From contig JAPLOU010000063.1 in assembly GCA_026400535.1 (NCBI GenBank), forward strand, positions 1 to 58,994: DNA of 58,994 bases, written 5' to 3'. Position numbers and translations under genes: made by a program. This stretch comes from Hyphomicrobiales bacterium. Its GTDB lineage: Bacteria; Pseudomonadota; Alphaproteobacteria; Rhizobiales; Beijerinckiaceae. A model generated the notes under the pieces. It was not told the origin of the DNA. It saw only the letters and a list, made by a program, of their open reading frames with translations, and ran no database searches. Shown here piece after piece: positions 9,726 to 18,342 of the stretch. Position 1 is the first letter of the stretch; each line of letters opens with the position of its first letter.

Positions 9726-10460
9726 ATGGACGAGCGCCCTGATCCACGCGAGCTTGGCGCAGTGCTGACCGAGATCTCGGCAGAAAGCGCCCGCAGCCAT
9801 GGCGCCGCCGCGCGCCTGCGCCGCTATTTCCTGACGGGCGTCGTGATTGCGGGACCGCTGACCATTACGGCGGCGGTCACCTGGTGGTTCATCTCGCTGG
9901 CCGATGGTTGGGTCAAGCCGCTGATCCCGAGCACAATCCTGCCCGAAAGCTATCTGCCGTTCGCGATTCCGGGCTTTGGGCTTCTGGTCGCCTTGCTCGG
10001 CCTGACGTTGCTGGGCTTTCTCACGGCGAACCTCGTGGGCCGCGCACTGATCGAGGCGAGCGAGGGACTTCTTGAACGGACGCCCGTGGTCAGCGGCCTC
10101 TACAAGGGAATGAAACAGATCTTCTCGACGGTGTTCTCGACAACCGGCACCACCTTCCGGACGGTCGGACTGGTCGAGTATCCGACCAAGGGGATGTGGT
10201 CGATCGTGTTCCTATCCAAGGAGGCGGCACCGGAAGTCGCGTCAGGCCTGCCGCATGGCGACGAGCATATCGGCGTGTTCCTGCCCTGCAGCCCGAACCC
10301 GACCACGGGTTTCTTCTTCTATCTGCCGCGCAAGGACGTCATCGAGATCTCGGTTTCGGTCGAGGATGCCGCCAAGCTGGTGATGTCGGCAGGACTGATC
10401 CAGCCTGAAGGCCTGATCAAGAAGCCCCGAAAGCTCGAGGATCCGTCCGGCCAGACCTGA
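9726..10460 (+). CDS. DUF502-family membrane protein
   Basis: A 244-residue protein with two long hydrophobic segments near residues 35-60 and 75-105, in keeping with the DUF502 family. The family pattern is visible in LRRYFLTGVVIAGPLTITA, GFLTANLVGRAL, PVVSGLYKGMKQI and VGLVEYPTKGMWSIVFLSK. The role is not established; homologues are common in alphaproteobacteria. I chose the ATG at 9726 over the GTG at 9705 because MDERPDP is the more usual N-terminus and AAAGG lies upstream. Confidence 0.85.
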   Translation: MDERPDPRELGAVLTEISAESARSHGAAARLRRYFLTGVVIAGPLTITAAVTWWFISLADGWVKPLIPSTILPESYLPFAIPGFGLLVALLGLTLLGFLTANLVGRALIEASEGLLERTPVVSGLYKGMKQIFSTVFSTTGTTFRTVGLVEYPTKGMWSIVFLSKEAAPEVASGLPHGDEHIGVFLPCSPNPTTGFFFYLPRKDVIEISVSVEDAAKLVMSAGLIQPEGLIKKPRKLEDPSGQT

Positions 10461-10525
10461 CGCGCCCTGCAGCCATGCGACAAACACCGCTTGACCCCAC
10501 CCGCCGGGACGGTCGACCATGGCTC

Positions 10526-11656
10526 ATGCTGACCGAGTTCCTGACCGCACGGCTCCTGACCAACCGCTTCTGTGATCGTTCTTTGGCCTATGGGGAGGCG
10601 CAGAGGGCGATCCTGTCGCTCGCCGGCGCAGCGCAGGCCAACCACGTGATCAGTCGATGGGATGGCTACGCGCCGACCCCGCTTCGGTCTCTTCCATCGG
10701 TGGCCGTTGCCTGCGGTGTCGCGGAGGTGCTCTACAAGGATGAAGGCCACCGCTTCGCGCTCAAGAGCTTCAAAGCGCTGGGCGGCGCCTATGCTGTCGA
10801 GCGGCTTGTGGCGCAGCACGGTAGCGACGGTCTGACCGTGACCTGCGCGACCGATGGCAACCATGGCCGCGCAGTGGCCTGGGGCGCGCGACGAGCGGGC
10901 ATCAGGGCCGTGATCTATATCCATGAAGGTGTCAGCCAGGGGCGCGCCGATGCAATAGCACGCTTCGGGGCGGACGTGCGTCGCGAAGGCGCGCACTATG
11001 ACGACAGCGTGCGCGCTTCGGCGGCCGCTGCGGCTGCCAATGGCTGGAGCATCATCTCCGATACCTCTTGGCCCGGCTATGAAGAGACGCCAAAGGCCGT
11101 GATGCAGGGCTATGCCGTTCTCGCCATGGAGGTTGAGGCGCAGGGTGGCAGGCCGACCCATGTCTTCGTGCAGGGCGGCGTCGGCGGGCTGGCGGCAGGC
11201 GTCCTGTCCTACCGCTGGGAGAAATTCGGCGCCGCGCGCCCCGTCATGACCGTGGTCGAGCCGGACAAGGCCGACTGTCTCTACGAAAGCGCCATGGCAG
11301 GCCAGTTGCGGACGGCTACGGGCAACCTCAATACGGTCATGGCCGGGCTGGCCTGTGGCGAACCCTCGCTGCTCGCCTGGGAGTTGCTCGGCATCGGGGC
11401 CGACGCCTTTATGTCGATCCCTGACGAGGCGGCCATCGCCACGATGCGCGATCTGGCCGCTATCGGCGTAATTGGCGGCGAATCGGGCGTGGCCGGTCTC
11501 GCAGGCTTCCGGATTGCCGCCGCCAACCCCGCGATGCGCGGGGCGCTTGGCCTGACGGCGGGCTCACGCGTCCTCGTTTATGGAACGGAAGGTGCGACCG
11601 ATCCGGCCGTTTACCGCGCGCTCGTCGGCAAGTCCCCGGAGGATGTCACCCCATGA
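10526..11656 (+). CDS. Diaminopropionate ammonia-lyase-like PLP enzyme
   Basis: A fold-type II PLP enzyme closest in pattern to diaminopropionate ammonia-lyase (DpaL/YgeX), which turns 2,3-diaminopropionate into pyruvate and two ammonia. Visible features are YAPTPLRSLP at the N-terminus, YKDEGHRFALKSFKALGG with the probable PLP lysine near residue 83, TCATDGNHGRAVAWGA, the family tag VMQGYAVLAMEVE, and the phosphate-binding VQGGVGGLAAGV. An ATG at 10475 would add 17 residues without a convincing ribosome site. It is the first gene of a five-gene operon, overlapping the next by ATGA. The substrate may be another diamino or serine-like acid. Confidence 0.8.
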   Translation: MLTEFLTARLLTNRFCDRSLAYGEAQRAILSLAGAAQANHVISRWDGYAPTPLRSLPSVAVACGVAEVLYKDEGHRFALKSFKALGGAYAVERLVAQHGSDGLTVTCATDGNHGRAVAWGARRAGIRAVIYIHEGVSQGRADAIARFGADVRREGAHYDDSVRASAAAAAANGWSIISDTSWPGYEETPKAVMQGYAVLAMEVEAQGGRPTHVFVQGGVGGLAAGVLSYRWEKFGAARPVMTVVEPDKADCLYESAMAGQLRTATGNLNTVMAGLACGEPSLLAWELLGIGADAFMSIPDEAAIATMRDLAAIGVIGGESGVAGLAGFRIAAANPAMRGALGLTAGSRVLVYGTEGATDPAVYRALVGKSPEDVTP

Positions 11657-12600
11657 GCCGGATCATCACCGTGGGCGCCGCCCAGATGGGACCAATCCAT
11701 CGGGCGGACAGCCGCACCAAGGTTGTGAGGCGGATGATCGATCACCTGCGGCAGGCGAGGGTGCATGGTTGCGATCTGGTGGTGTTTCCGGAACTGACCC
11801 TGACCACCTTTTTCCCGCGCTGGTTCATGGGCGACCAGGCCGAGATCGACAGCTTCTTCGAACAATCCATGCCGTCAGGCGAGACCGCGTCCCTGTTTGA
11901 AACGGCGCGTGAACTGGGTCTCGCCATGTCTTTCGGCTATGCGGAATTGGTTGCCGCGAGCAGCGGGACGCGTCGTTTCAACACGCAGATCCTGATCGGC
12001 AAGTCCGGCAGGATCATCGGCAAGTATCGCAAGATCCATCTGCCGGGACATGCCGAACACGAGCCGTGGCGCGCCTTTCAACATCTCGAGAAGCGCTACT
12101 TTCAGGTGGGCGACCTGTCCTGGCCGGTCTGGCGCGTCGATGACGGCCTTCGCGGCGGCCTCCTCGGCATGATGATCTGCAACGATAGGCGCTGGCCCGA
12201 AAGCTACCGTGTGATGGGACTGCAGGGCGTCGAGATGATCCTGCTCGGCTACAACACGCCCCGCCACAATCCGCCGGCGCCGGATCACGACCGTCTATCG
12301 GAATTCCACAATCAGCTTGTGATGCAGGCGGGAGCCTACCAGAACGGAAGCTGGGTTATCGGCGTGGCGAAATGCGGCGTCGAGGAGGGCTGCGAGATGA
12401 TCGGCGGTTCATCCATTATTGCGCCGACCGGCGAAGTCATCGGCCAGGCGCTGACGCAGGATGACGAGTTGGTCGTTGCCCGCTGCGATCTCGACCTGTG
12501 CACGAGCTACAAGGCGACAACCTTCAACTTCGCTCGCCATCGCGAGCCGGAACAGTACCGGATGATCGTGGAGCGGAAGGGTGCATTGGGGCCGGACTGA
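11653..12600 (+). CDS. N-carbamoyl-D-amino-acid hydrolase (nitrilase superfamily)
   Basis: Member of the carbon-nitrogen hydrolase superfamily, matching D-carbamoylase over its whole length of 315 residues. It releases CO2 and ammonia from an N-carbamoyl amino acid. The catalytic triad is Glu47 (VVFPELTLTTFFPRW), Lys127 (GKYRKIHLPGH) and Cys176 (MMICNDRRWPE). Other family marks are FQHLEKRYF, GYNTPRHNPP and MQAGAYQNGSW. It starts inside the stop of the ammonia-lyase (ATGA) and ends just before the amidohydrolase, so the three enzymes are made together. Confidence 0.92.
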   Translation: MSRIITVGAAQMGPIHRADSRTKVVRRMIDHLRQARVHGCDLVVFPELTLTTFFPRWFMGDQAEIDSFFEQSMPSGETASLFETARELGLAMSFGYAELVAASSGTRRFNTQILIGKSGRIIGKYRKIHLPGHAEHEPWRAFQHLEKRYFQVGDLSWPVWRVDDGLRGGLLGMMICNDRRWPESYRVMGLQGVEMILLGYNTPRHNPPAPDHDRLSEFHNQLVMQAGAYQNGSWVIGVAKCGVEEGCEMIGGSSIIAPTGEVIGQALTQDDELVVARCDLDLCTSYKATTFNFARHREPEQYRMIVERKGALGPD

Positions 12601-12622
12601 CAAGACGATACGGGGGAACAAC

Positions 12623-13789
12623 ATGAACTATGATCTGATTCTCAAAGGCGGGCGCGTCATCGATCCGTCTCAGAACCTTGACGGCATCCGTGATGTCGCT
12701 TTCGCCGCCGGCAGAGTTGCCGCCTGCGGCAAGGACCTGAAGCCAGGTGCTGACACAGAGGTGCGCGATGTCTCGGGCTACATCGTCTCGCCGGGGCTGA
12801 TCGACCTGCACACCCATGTCTATTGGGGGGGAACGTCGCTCGGGATCGATGGCGACGCATTCTGCCGGACCTCGGGGGTAACGACCTCCGTCGACACCGG
12901 CAGCGCCGGCCCGGGCAACTGGGCCGGCTTCCGCAAGCATGTGATCGAGAGGGCCGAAGCCCGCATACTAGCCTACCTGCATGTCTCCTTTGCCGGCATC
13001 TACGGCTTCTCCAAGACCATTATGGTTGGCGAGAGCGAGAACGTGCGCCTGATGGCACCGGCCGACTGCGCCGAAATCGCCGACAAGAACCGCGATCTGA
13101 TCGTCGGCATCAAGGTCCGCGTCGGCCGCAATTCCTCCGGCGATCAGGGCACCGCGCCGCTCGACATGGCGCTGCAGGTGGCCGAGCAGGTCGGCATGCC
13201 GCTGATGGCCCACATCGATCATCCGCCGCCATCCTATGAGGAGGTGGTCGACATGCTGCGCCCCGGCGACGTGCTAACCCATGCCTTCCGGCCCTTTCCG
13301 AATGCGCCAAGCACCGCTCAGGGCACCGTCAAGCAGGCCGTCCTGAATGCGCGCAAGCGCGGCGTGTTCTTCGACATCGGTCATGGTGGCGGCTCCTTTG
13401 CCTTTAGGACCGCCCGCGCCATGCTGGCCAATGGATTCGAGCCGGACACGATCTCGTCCGACGTGCATACGCTCTGCATCGACGGTCCGGCCTTCGATTT
13501 GGTCACGACCATGTCGAAGTTCCTATGCATGGGTATGAGCCTCAACAACGTCATCAAAGCCTCGACCGTCAACGCCGCAGTGGCCCTGCAGCGCATGGAA
13601 TATGGCTCGCTCAAGCCTGGCTCCCTGGGTGACGCCACGGTTCTGACAGTGAAAGAAGGCAGGTTCGACTATGTCGATGTTGTCGGGGAGCATCTGATCG
13701 GCAACCAGCGCATCGTGTCAGAAGCCGTGGTGCTCAAGGGCAAGTGGTGGCACCCAAAGCGTTCCAGAAAATTCGCCAAGATCAACTGA
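12623..13789 (+). CDS. Amidohydrolase/deacetylase-family metallohydrolase
   Basis: A 388-residue metal-dependent hydrolase of the dihydroorotase/D-hydantoinase superfamily. It has the N-terminal beta-sandwich start YDLILKGGRVIDPSQNLDG, the metal-binding HxH in LIDLHTHVYWGG, later His residues in MAHIDHPPPSYEE and FDIGHGGGSF, and Asp in ISSDVHTLCIDGP. The carboxylated-lysine position appears to be in IVGIKVRVG. This resembles the group annotated as amidohydrolase/deacetylase (EF_0837/AHA_3915 type), which is not a classical hydantoinase. GGGGGAA lies just upstream of the ATG. Context suggests it opens a cyclic ureide or removes an N-acyl group before the carbamoylase. Confidence 0.88.
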   Translation: MNYDLILKGGRVIDPSQNLDGIRDVAFAAGRVAACGKDLKPGADTEVRDVSGYIVSPGLIDLHTHVYWGGTSLGIDGDAFCRTSGVTTSVDTGSAGPGNWAGFRKHVIERAEARILAYLHVSFAGIYGFSKTIMVGESENVRLMAPADCAEIADKNRDLIVGIKVRVGRNSSGDQGTAPLDMALQVAEQVGMPLMAHIDHPPPSYEEVVDMLRPGDVLTHAFRPFPNAPSTAQGTVKQAVLNARKRGVFFDIGHGGGSFAFRTARAMLANGFEPDTISSDVHTLCIDGPAFDLVTTMSKFLCMGMSLNNVIKASTVNAAVALQRMEYGSLKPGSLGDATVLTVKEGRFDYVDVVGEHLIGNQRIVSEAVVLKGKWWHPKRSRKFAKIN

Positions 13790-13799
13790 GGAGACGACC

Positions 13800-14255
13800 A
13801 TGAGCGCCGAAGACAATCTGAAGAAGCTGGGGCTGACATTGCCCTCGATGCCCTCGCCCATCGCCAACTATGTGCGCTTCAAACGTGTCGGCGATCTGGT
13901 ATTCCTCTCAGGGCAGGGGCCGCGCAAGCCGGACGGCTCGAACCACACCGGCAAGGTCGGTGCGGACGTCACGGTCGCTGAAGCCTATGAGCATGCCAGG
14001 CTCACGGGCCTTGGCCTGCTTGCGGCCATGATGGAAGCGGCCGGTTCACTCGACAACGTGGAGGTTGTCAAGGTGCTGGGAATGGTCAACGCGACGCCCG
14101 ATTTTGGCATGCACCCCCAGGTTATCAATGGTTGCTCCGATCTGTTTGTGGCGGTGCTCGGCGAGAAGGGCCGCCACGCCCGGTCGGCAGTCGGCATGGG
14201 GTCCTTGCCCAACAACATCACGGTTGAGATCGAGGTGATCATCAAGGTAGGCTGA
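13800..14255 (+). CDS. RidA-family (YjgF/Rid) protein
   Basis: A 151-residue Rid-family protein. Archetypal RidA hydrolyses the reactive enamine/imine intermediates released by PLP enzymes. FLSGQGPRKPDG, GKVGADVTVAEAYEHAR and a C-terminal segment SAVGMGSLPNNITVEIEVI correspond to the usual layout. The conserved Arg of RidA in the R(S/T)xxxV position appears as RSAVGMGSLP, so deaminase activity is possible, but the longer form belongs to a Rid subgroup of less certain activity. Its place ten bases after the amidohydrolase and in one operon with a PLP ammonia-lyase fits imine clean-up. Confidence 0.88.
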   Translation: MSAEDNLKKLGLTLPSMPSPIANYVRFKRVGDLVFLSGQGPRKPDGSNHTGKVGADVTVAEAYEHARLTGLGLLAAMMEAAGSLDNVEVVKVLGMVNATPDFGMHPQVINGCSDLFVAVLGEKGRHARSAVGMGSLPNNITVEIEVIIKVG

Positions 14256-14279
14256 AAAAGGAACCGCGAAGGTGCTGGC

Positions 14280-14750
14280 ATGAGCCGGTATGGCGAACGG
14301 CCCAACACGATCCCCTGGCCTCCGATCCTGTTTTTCGGCGCATTGACCGGGGCTGCGCTGCTGAGCCGGTTTGCGCCTCTGGCGATGCCGTGGACCGGCG
14401 CAGCGGCATCGGCGGCGGGGCTGGCGCTGATTCTGGCCGGTTTCGGCCTGATGCTCTGGGCCTTTGCCACCTTCCGGCGGGCGAGGACAACAGTGCTGCC
14501 GCATCAGCGATCGGACGCACTCATCACGATCGGCCCGTTCCGCCGCTCGCGCAATCCGATCTACCTTGCCGAGGCTGTCATCCTGGCGGGGCTGGCTCTT
14601 TACAATGCAGCCCCATGGCATGCCCTGGTCATCCCGCCCTTCATGATGGCAGTCACGCGGCTCGGCATCATGCGCGAGGAGGCGCATCTGCTGGCACGCT
14701 TCGGCGAAGCGTGGCGCGCCTATGCGGCCAGGGTCAGGCGTTGGCTCTGA
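14280..14750 (+). CDS. Isoprenylcysteine carboxyl methyltransferase-like membrane protein
   Basis: A 156-residue protein with four or five hydrophobic helices that resembles the ICMT/PEMT family of membrane methyltransferases. The helices lie near residues 15-35 and 40-65, and in the later part. The C-terminal SAM-binding signature is recognisable as DALITIGPFRRSRNPIYLAE, then LRMIREEAHLLARFGEAW-type sequence (here GIMREEAHLLARFGEAWRAY). It is the last gene of the operon, 24 bases after ridA. The methyl acceptor is unknown, and bacterial members are usually not linked to prenylated proteins. It could be a passenger rather than a pathway enzyme. Confidence 0.8.
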   Translation: MSRYGERPNTIPWPPILFFGALTGAALLSRFAPLAMPWTGAAASAAGLALILAGFGLMLWAFATFRRARTTVLPHQRSDALITIGPFRRSRNPIYLAEAVILAGLALYNAAPWHALVIPPFMMAVTRLGIMREEAHLLARFGEAWRAYAARVRRWL

Positions 14751-14755
14751 CGCGA

Positions 14756-15736
14756 TCAATTGTCAACAAGGCGAGGACTGATCGAGCCCGTTATTCCGAC
14801 GCTCCGGGGCGGGCGCAGGGACACGGGCTGGCCCTGGATCTGGACCGCGCGTGCGGCCGGCGGCGCAACGGCCTGAGCTGGCGCCGGACGCAGCGGTGGC
14901 GCGGCGTGAACGGCTGTGCGCGGCGAGACATTGGTTGGCCTGCGGGCCCCGATGTCATAGCGCCCGGCCATCCAGTCGGCGAATTGCTTTTCCGAGCCGA
15001 AGAAGGCATTGCGGTCGACATCTCCGACGATTCCTGGCACCCGGCCGGTTGTCGTGAACTGCCAGAACTCCCACGGCCTGTTCTCGTAGCGTTTCTCAGG
15101 GCGCGCCGCCGTCGAGCGGACCCAGAACGGGTAGTCGTCAAATTCCGTTGTCCCCTCCAAGACATCAGCGTGGAAGTTGATGTCGGTGTAGATGATCGGC
15201 TTCTTGCCATAATGCGCCTCGAAGGCGCGAAGCATCTCGCGCATCTTGGCCCGCGCCTTTTCCGGATGCGCCTTGACGCAGCTCGAATGATTGTTCCATT
15301 CGACGTCGAGAACCGGCGGAAGCGCCTCCGGGTCCTTGGGCACGTTACGAATGAACCAGCGCACCTGGTCCTTCGCAGGGCGGCACCAGAACACGAAGTG
15401 ATAAGCTCCGCGCGGAACCCCGGCAGCCTTGGCTTGTTTCCAGTTCTCCCAGAACTTGCGGTCCAGCAGGTCGCCCCCTTCGGTCGCCTTGATGAAGGCA
15501 AAGCGGGTGCCGGCCTGCTTTACCCGGACCCAGTCGATATCCAGTTGCCAGCGCGACACATCAATGCCTTGGATCGACTTCTGCTTGGCGTCGCGAACGC
15601 CATGGTGCGGATCGGCGTCGCCCTTGCGCGGAAATGGATTGCGCGCCTCCGCTGCGGCCGCGAACCCGATTGATGCAATCATGACGAGAGCGGCCAGCCT
15701 CAGAGGTGCAGGGCGGCGAGATGGAAAAAGCGACAT
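14756..15736 (-). CDS. Glycoside hydrolase family 25 (lysozyme-like) protein, copy 1
   Basis: A secreted 326-residue protein with a signal peptide (RLAALVMIASIGFAAAAEA) and a GH25 muramidase-like domain. GH25 signatures are QGIDVSRWQLDIDW, AFIKATEGGDLLD, GAYHFV, the catalytic D-x-E in VLDVEWN, PIIYTD, and WEFWQFTTTGRVPGI. After the domain there is a Pro/Ala-rich tail of about 60 residues with no known fold. It would cleave peptidoglycan in the periplasm. A paralogue in the same direction starts about 120 bases upstream; the two are clearly related across the domain but differ in their tails. It converges with the preceding operon, five bases apart. Confidence 0.93.
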   Translation of the reverse strand: MSLFPSRRPAPLRLAALVMIASIGFAAAAEARNPFPRKGDADPHHGVRDAKQKSIQGIDVSRWQLDIDWVRVKQAGTRFAFIKATEGGDLLDRKFWENWKQAKAAGVPRGAYHFVFWCRPAKDQVRWFIRNVPKDPEALPPVLDVEWNNHSSCVKAHPEKARAKMREMLRAFEAHYGKKPIIYTDINFHADVLEGTTEFDDYPFWVRSTAARPEKRYENRPWEFWQFTTTGRVPGIVGDVDRNAFFGSEKQFADWMAGRYDIGARRPTNVSPRTAVHAAPPLRPAPAQAVAPPAARAVQIQGQPVSLRPPRSVGITGSISPRLVDN

Positions 15737-15853
15737 GCTGACGACACCGTGTTTGCGTCCAGTCTTCGCGCACGCAGGGTAAACAGCCGGTTTTTCCAGT
15801 GGATCAAAATGCGAAGTAAAACTAACGAATTGTTAAATCGCCGGGCCGGCTGC

Positions 15854-16735
15854 CTACTCCTCCGGCGGCGCTTCGGGCGGCGTCGTGGCGGAAACGTGTG
15901 CCGGGCGAACGACGGCGGGCGCGGCGCTGGACCAGGTCCGGTTGCCCGGATCAAAATCACCGCGCAGCCAGCCAGAAAACTCCTGGTCGGTCCCATAGAA
16001 CGCGTTGCGGTCCACATCGCCGCGAATGCCGGGAATCCGGCCCGTGGTCGTGTATTGCCAGAAGGCCCAGCGCCTGCCGGCGTAACGCTCCTCCGGCACA
16101 GCAGCAACGGAGCGCAGCCAGAATGGATAACGATCAAATTCGCGTTCGCCTTCAAGCACGTCCCTGTGAAAGGTGATGTCCGTGTAGATGATCGGGATCT
16201 TGCCCGTGTGGGCCTCAAGCTCGCGCAGCATCAGGCGCGTTTTTTCGAGCGCAACCTCGCGAGGAACCTTCTTTGGGCAGGTGCGGCTGTGCCCGTTCCA
16301 TTCCAGGTCGAGCACTGGCGGCAGCGCGTCCGCGTCGCGCGGAATGTGCTGCACGAACCATTGGGCCTGCTCGTGCGCCGGGCGGCACCAGTACACGAAA
16401 TGATAGGCCCCGACAGGGATGCCTGCCGCGCGTGCGCCGGCCCAGTTGGCCAGGAAGCGCGGGTCGATGTGGTCGCCGCCCTCAGTCGCCTTGATGAAGA
16501 CGAAGCGCGTGCCGGCTGCCCTGACGGCCTGCCAGTCGATGTCGTTCTGCCAGCGTGACACGTCGATCCCGTGCACGGGATGGCTTTGGGCCGATGCCAC
16601 CCCCGGATGCGGCCTGACGTCGCCCTTGGTGGGATAGCGCCCGCTGAAATCGGCAAGTCCGCAGGCCCCGACGCCCACGGCGAGGCCTGACACGAACATC
16701 AGCGAAATGGCTGTCGGAACGACGTTGAATCTCAT
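15854..16735 (-). CDS. Glycoside hydrolase family 25 (lysozyme-like) protein, copy 2
   Basis: A 293-residue paralogue of the neighbouring GH25 protein. It has a hydrophobic N-terminal export segment ending near CGLADF; a Cys after VGVGA could mark a lipoprotein, although the lipobox is weak. The domain shows HGIDVSRWQNDIDW, VFIKATEGGDHID, GAYHFVYWC, the D-x-E in VLDLEWNGH, IPIIYTD and AFWQYTTTGRIPGI. The tail after the domain is short. Upstream lies a 440-base gap shared with the divergent aap operon. Confidence 0.93.
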   Translation of the reverse strand: MRFNVVPTAISLMFVSGLAVGVGACGLADFSGRYPTKGDVRPHPGVASAQSHPVHGIDVSRWQNDIDWQAVRAAGTRFVFIKATEGGDHIDPRFLANWAGARAAGIPVGAYHFVYWCRPAHEQAQWFVQHIPRDADALPPVLDLEWNGHSRTCPKKVPREVALEKTRLMLRELEAHTGKIPIIYTDITFHRDVLEGEREFDRYPFWLRSVAAVPEERYAGRRWAFWQYTTTGRIPGIRGDVDRNAFYGTDQEFSGWLRGDFDPGNRTWSSAAPAVVRPAHVSATTPPEAPPEE

Positions 16736-17174
16736 GGACCGTTTGCGGGATGTGCGGATGTGAGGGACGAACGAAAGCGCGGTTGCGCGGGAGCATCAAG
16801 GCCAAAGCCTTACGTTTGTGTTTACGACACGGCAAACCACCAGTCTGCTGCCATTTGCGTGATGACCCGATTGCGGCGGCAAAGACCCGGACTTTATCGG
16901 CGGGACCGAAATTCCGTGCTGCGAACAACAGTTTAAATATGTGATTTAAACCTGAATCCGTCCATTTTAGAAGCAGCAAGAGCCCATTGCCTGACAATCT
17001 GCGCCTTGAAGCGGCAACTGTTCATTTTTCGTGGTAGAATTGATCAAAAAATCTGGACACCGTCTTGAAGTCGCAGAAATTCGGGCGAGTTGACGCTACA
17101 GCTTCGCGGAACGTCAGTTTTTGCGACAGCCAAACATTATGTCTGCCGTTCAATTCATGCCAAGGGAGCAACAA
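16736..17174. other. Intergenic region between GH25 copy 2 and aapJ
   Basis: No convincing gene is present in these 439 bases. It separates divergent genes and so must hold both promoters. The stretch near 17025-17050 is A/T-rich compared with the surroundings and is the most likely place for the aapJ promoter, but I could not assign -35 and -10 boxes with confidence. Confidence 0.5.
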
Positions 17175-18206
17175 ATGAAGAACTGGCTCATGGGAATCGC
17201 CGCCGTCGGCGCGATGCTTCTGGGAACGACAGCGGCCAATGCCGGCCGCGATCTCGATGCGATAAAGCAGCGCGGCACCATCCGCTGTGGCGTTCAGGGA
17301 CCATCCAACCCGGGGTTTGGCGTGCCAAACGCCCAGGGCGTCTGGGAAGGCTTCAATATCGAGATCTGTCGCTCTGTGGCGATCACGATCTTCAACGACC
17401 CGACCAAGGTCGAGTTCGTGCCGGTGACCACGCAGTCGCGTTTCCCGGCACTGACAAATGGTGAAGTCGACATTCTATCAAACAACACCACCTGGACCCT
17501 GACCCGCGACACCGGCGTAAACCGCTTCAACTTTCCAGCGATCGTGTTCTATGATGGCCAGGCAATCATGGTGCCGCGCCGCCTCAATGTGACCTCAGCA
17601 AAGCAACTGAATGGTGCAACCGTCTGCGTGCAGCCCGGCACAACCACCGAGCTCAACCTTGCGGATTTCTTCCGCCAGAACAACATCACCTTCCGCCCTG
17701 TCGTGATCGAGGCGCTTGACGAACTGCGCCGCGCCTATGATCAAGGCCGTTGCGACGTTTTCACCAACGACTTCGCAGCGCTTGCTGCACAGCGCACGCT
17801 GCTGACCAACCCACGCGACCACGTGATTCTGCCTGAGCGCATCTCGAAGGAGCCGCTTGGCCCGACCATCCGCCAAGGTGACGAAGAGCTGAGCAACATC
17901 GTAGCCTGGACCGTGTTTGCCCTGATCGACGCTGAGGAATTCGGAATCACGAAGGACAATGTTGACCAGGTCGCCGGGACGAACACCGATCCACGTGTTC
18001 GCCGTCTTCTCGGCATTGAGCCGGGCATGAGCGTCGCTGTCGGGGCCGCTGATCCATCCTACGTTCGCACGATCATCAAAGCCTACGGCAACTACGGCGA
18101 GATCTTCAACCGCTGGCTTGGCCCCTCGACCCCTCTCGCGCTTGAGCGCGGGCAGAACAACATCTGGACCAATGGCGGCCTGCTCTACGCCCCGCCTGCT
18201 CGCTGA
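17175..18206 (+). CDS. aapJ: General L-amino acid ABC transporter, periplasmic binding protein AapJ-like
   Basis: A 343-residue periplasmic solute-binding protein of the polar amino acid family. The start at 17175 has AAGGGAG a few bases upstream and gives a clean Sec signal (MKNWLMGIAAVGAMLLG, cleavage after ANA). Then comes IKQRGTIRCGVQGPSNPGFG and WEGFNIEICRSVAITIF, typical of AapJ/BztA proteins. It captures amino acids for the permeases that follow. A strong hairpin separates it from aapQ, as expected for an operon in which the binding protein is made in excess. Confidence 0.94.
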   Translation: MKNWLMGIAAVGAMLLGTTAANAGRDLDAIKQRGTIRCGVQGPSNPGFGVPNAQGVWEGFNIEICRSVAITIFNDPTKVEFVPVTTQSRFPALTNGEVDILSNNTTWTLTRDTGVNRFNFPAIVFYDGQAIMVPRRLNVTSAKQLNGATVCVQPGTTTELNLADFFRQNNITFRPVVIEALDELRRAYDQGRCDVFTNDFAALAAQRTLLTNPRDHVILPERISKEPLGPTIRQGDEELSNIVAWTVFALIDAEEFGITKDNVDQVAGTNTDPRVRRLLGIEPGMSVAVGAADPSYVRTIIKAYGNYGEIFNRWLGPSTPLALERGQNNIWTNGGLLYAPPAR

Positions 18207-18225
18207 TCATTGCTTTCAGCTACAC

Positions 18226-18250
18226 CCCCGGGCGGTCGCGCCCGGGGTCC
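18226..18250 (+). terminator. Strong hairpin between aapJ and aapQ (attenuator)
   Basis: A perfect 9-bp G/C stem, CCCCGGGCG at 18226-18234 with CGCCCGGGG at 18239-18247 and a GTCG loop, lies 20 bases after the aapJ stop. There is no long T-run after it (TCCTTCG), so it probably weakens rather than stops transcription or protects the aapJ message from 3' decay. Confidence 0.75.
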
Positions 18251-18342
18251 TTCGTGAGAGCGACCCTTGCTCTGCCGTCCGCGATGGCGGCACATGAATT
18301 GCCAAGGCCGGTTGAACTTCCACCGGGGACCAGATCAGGCCC

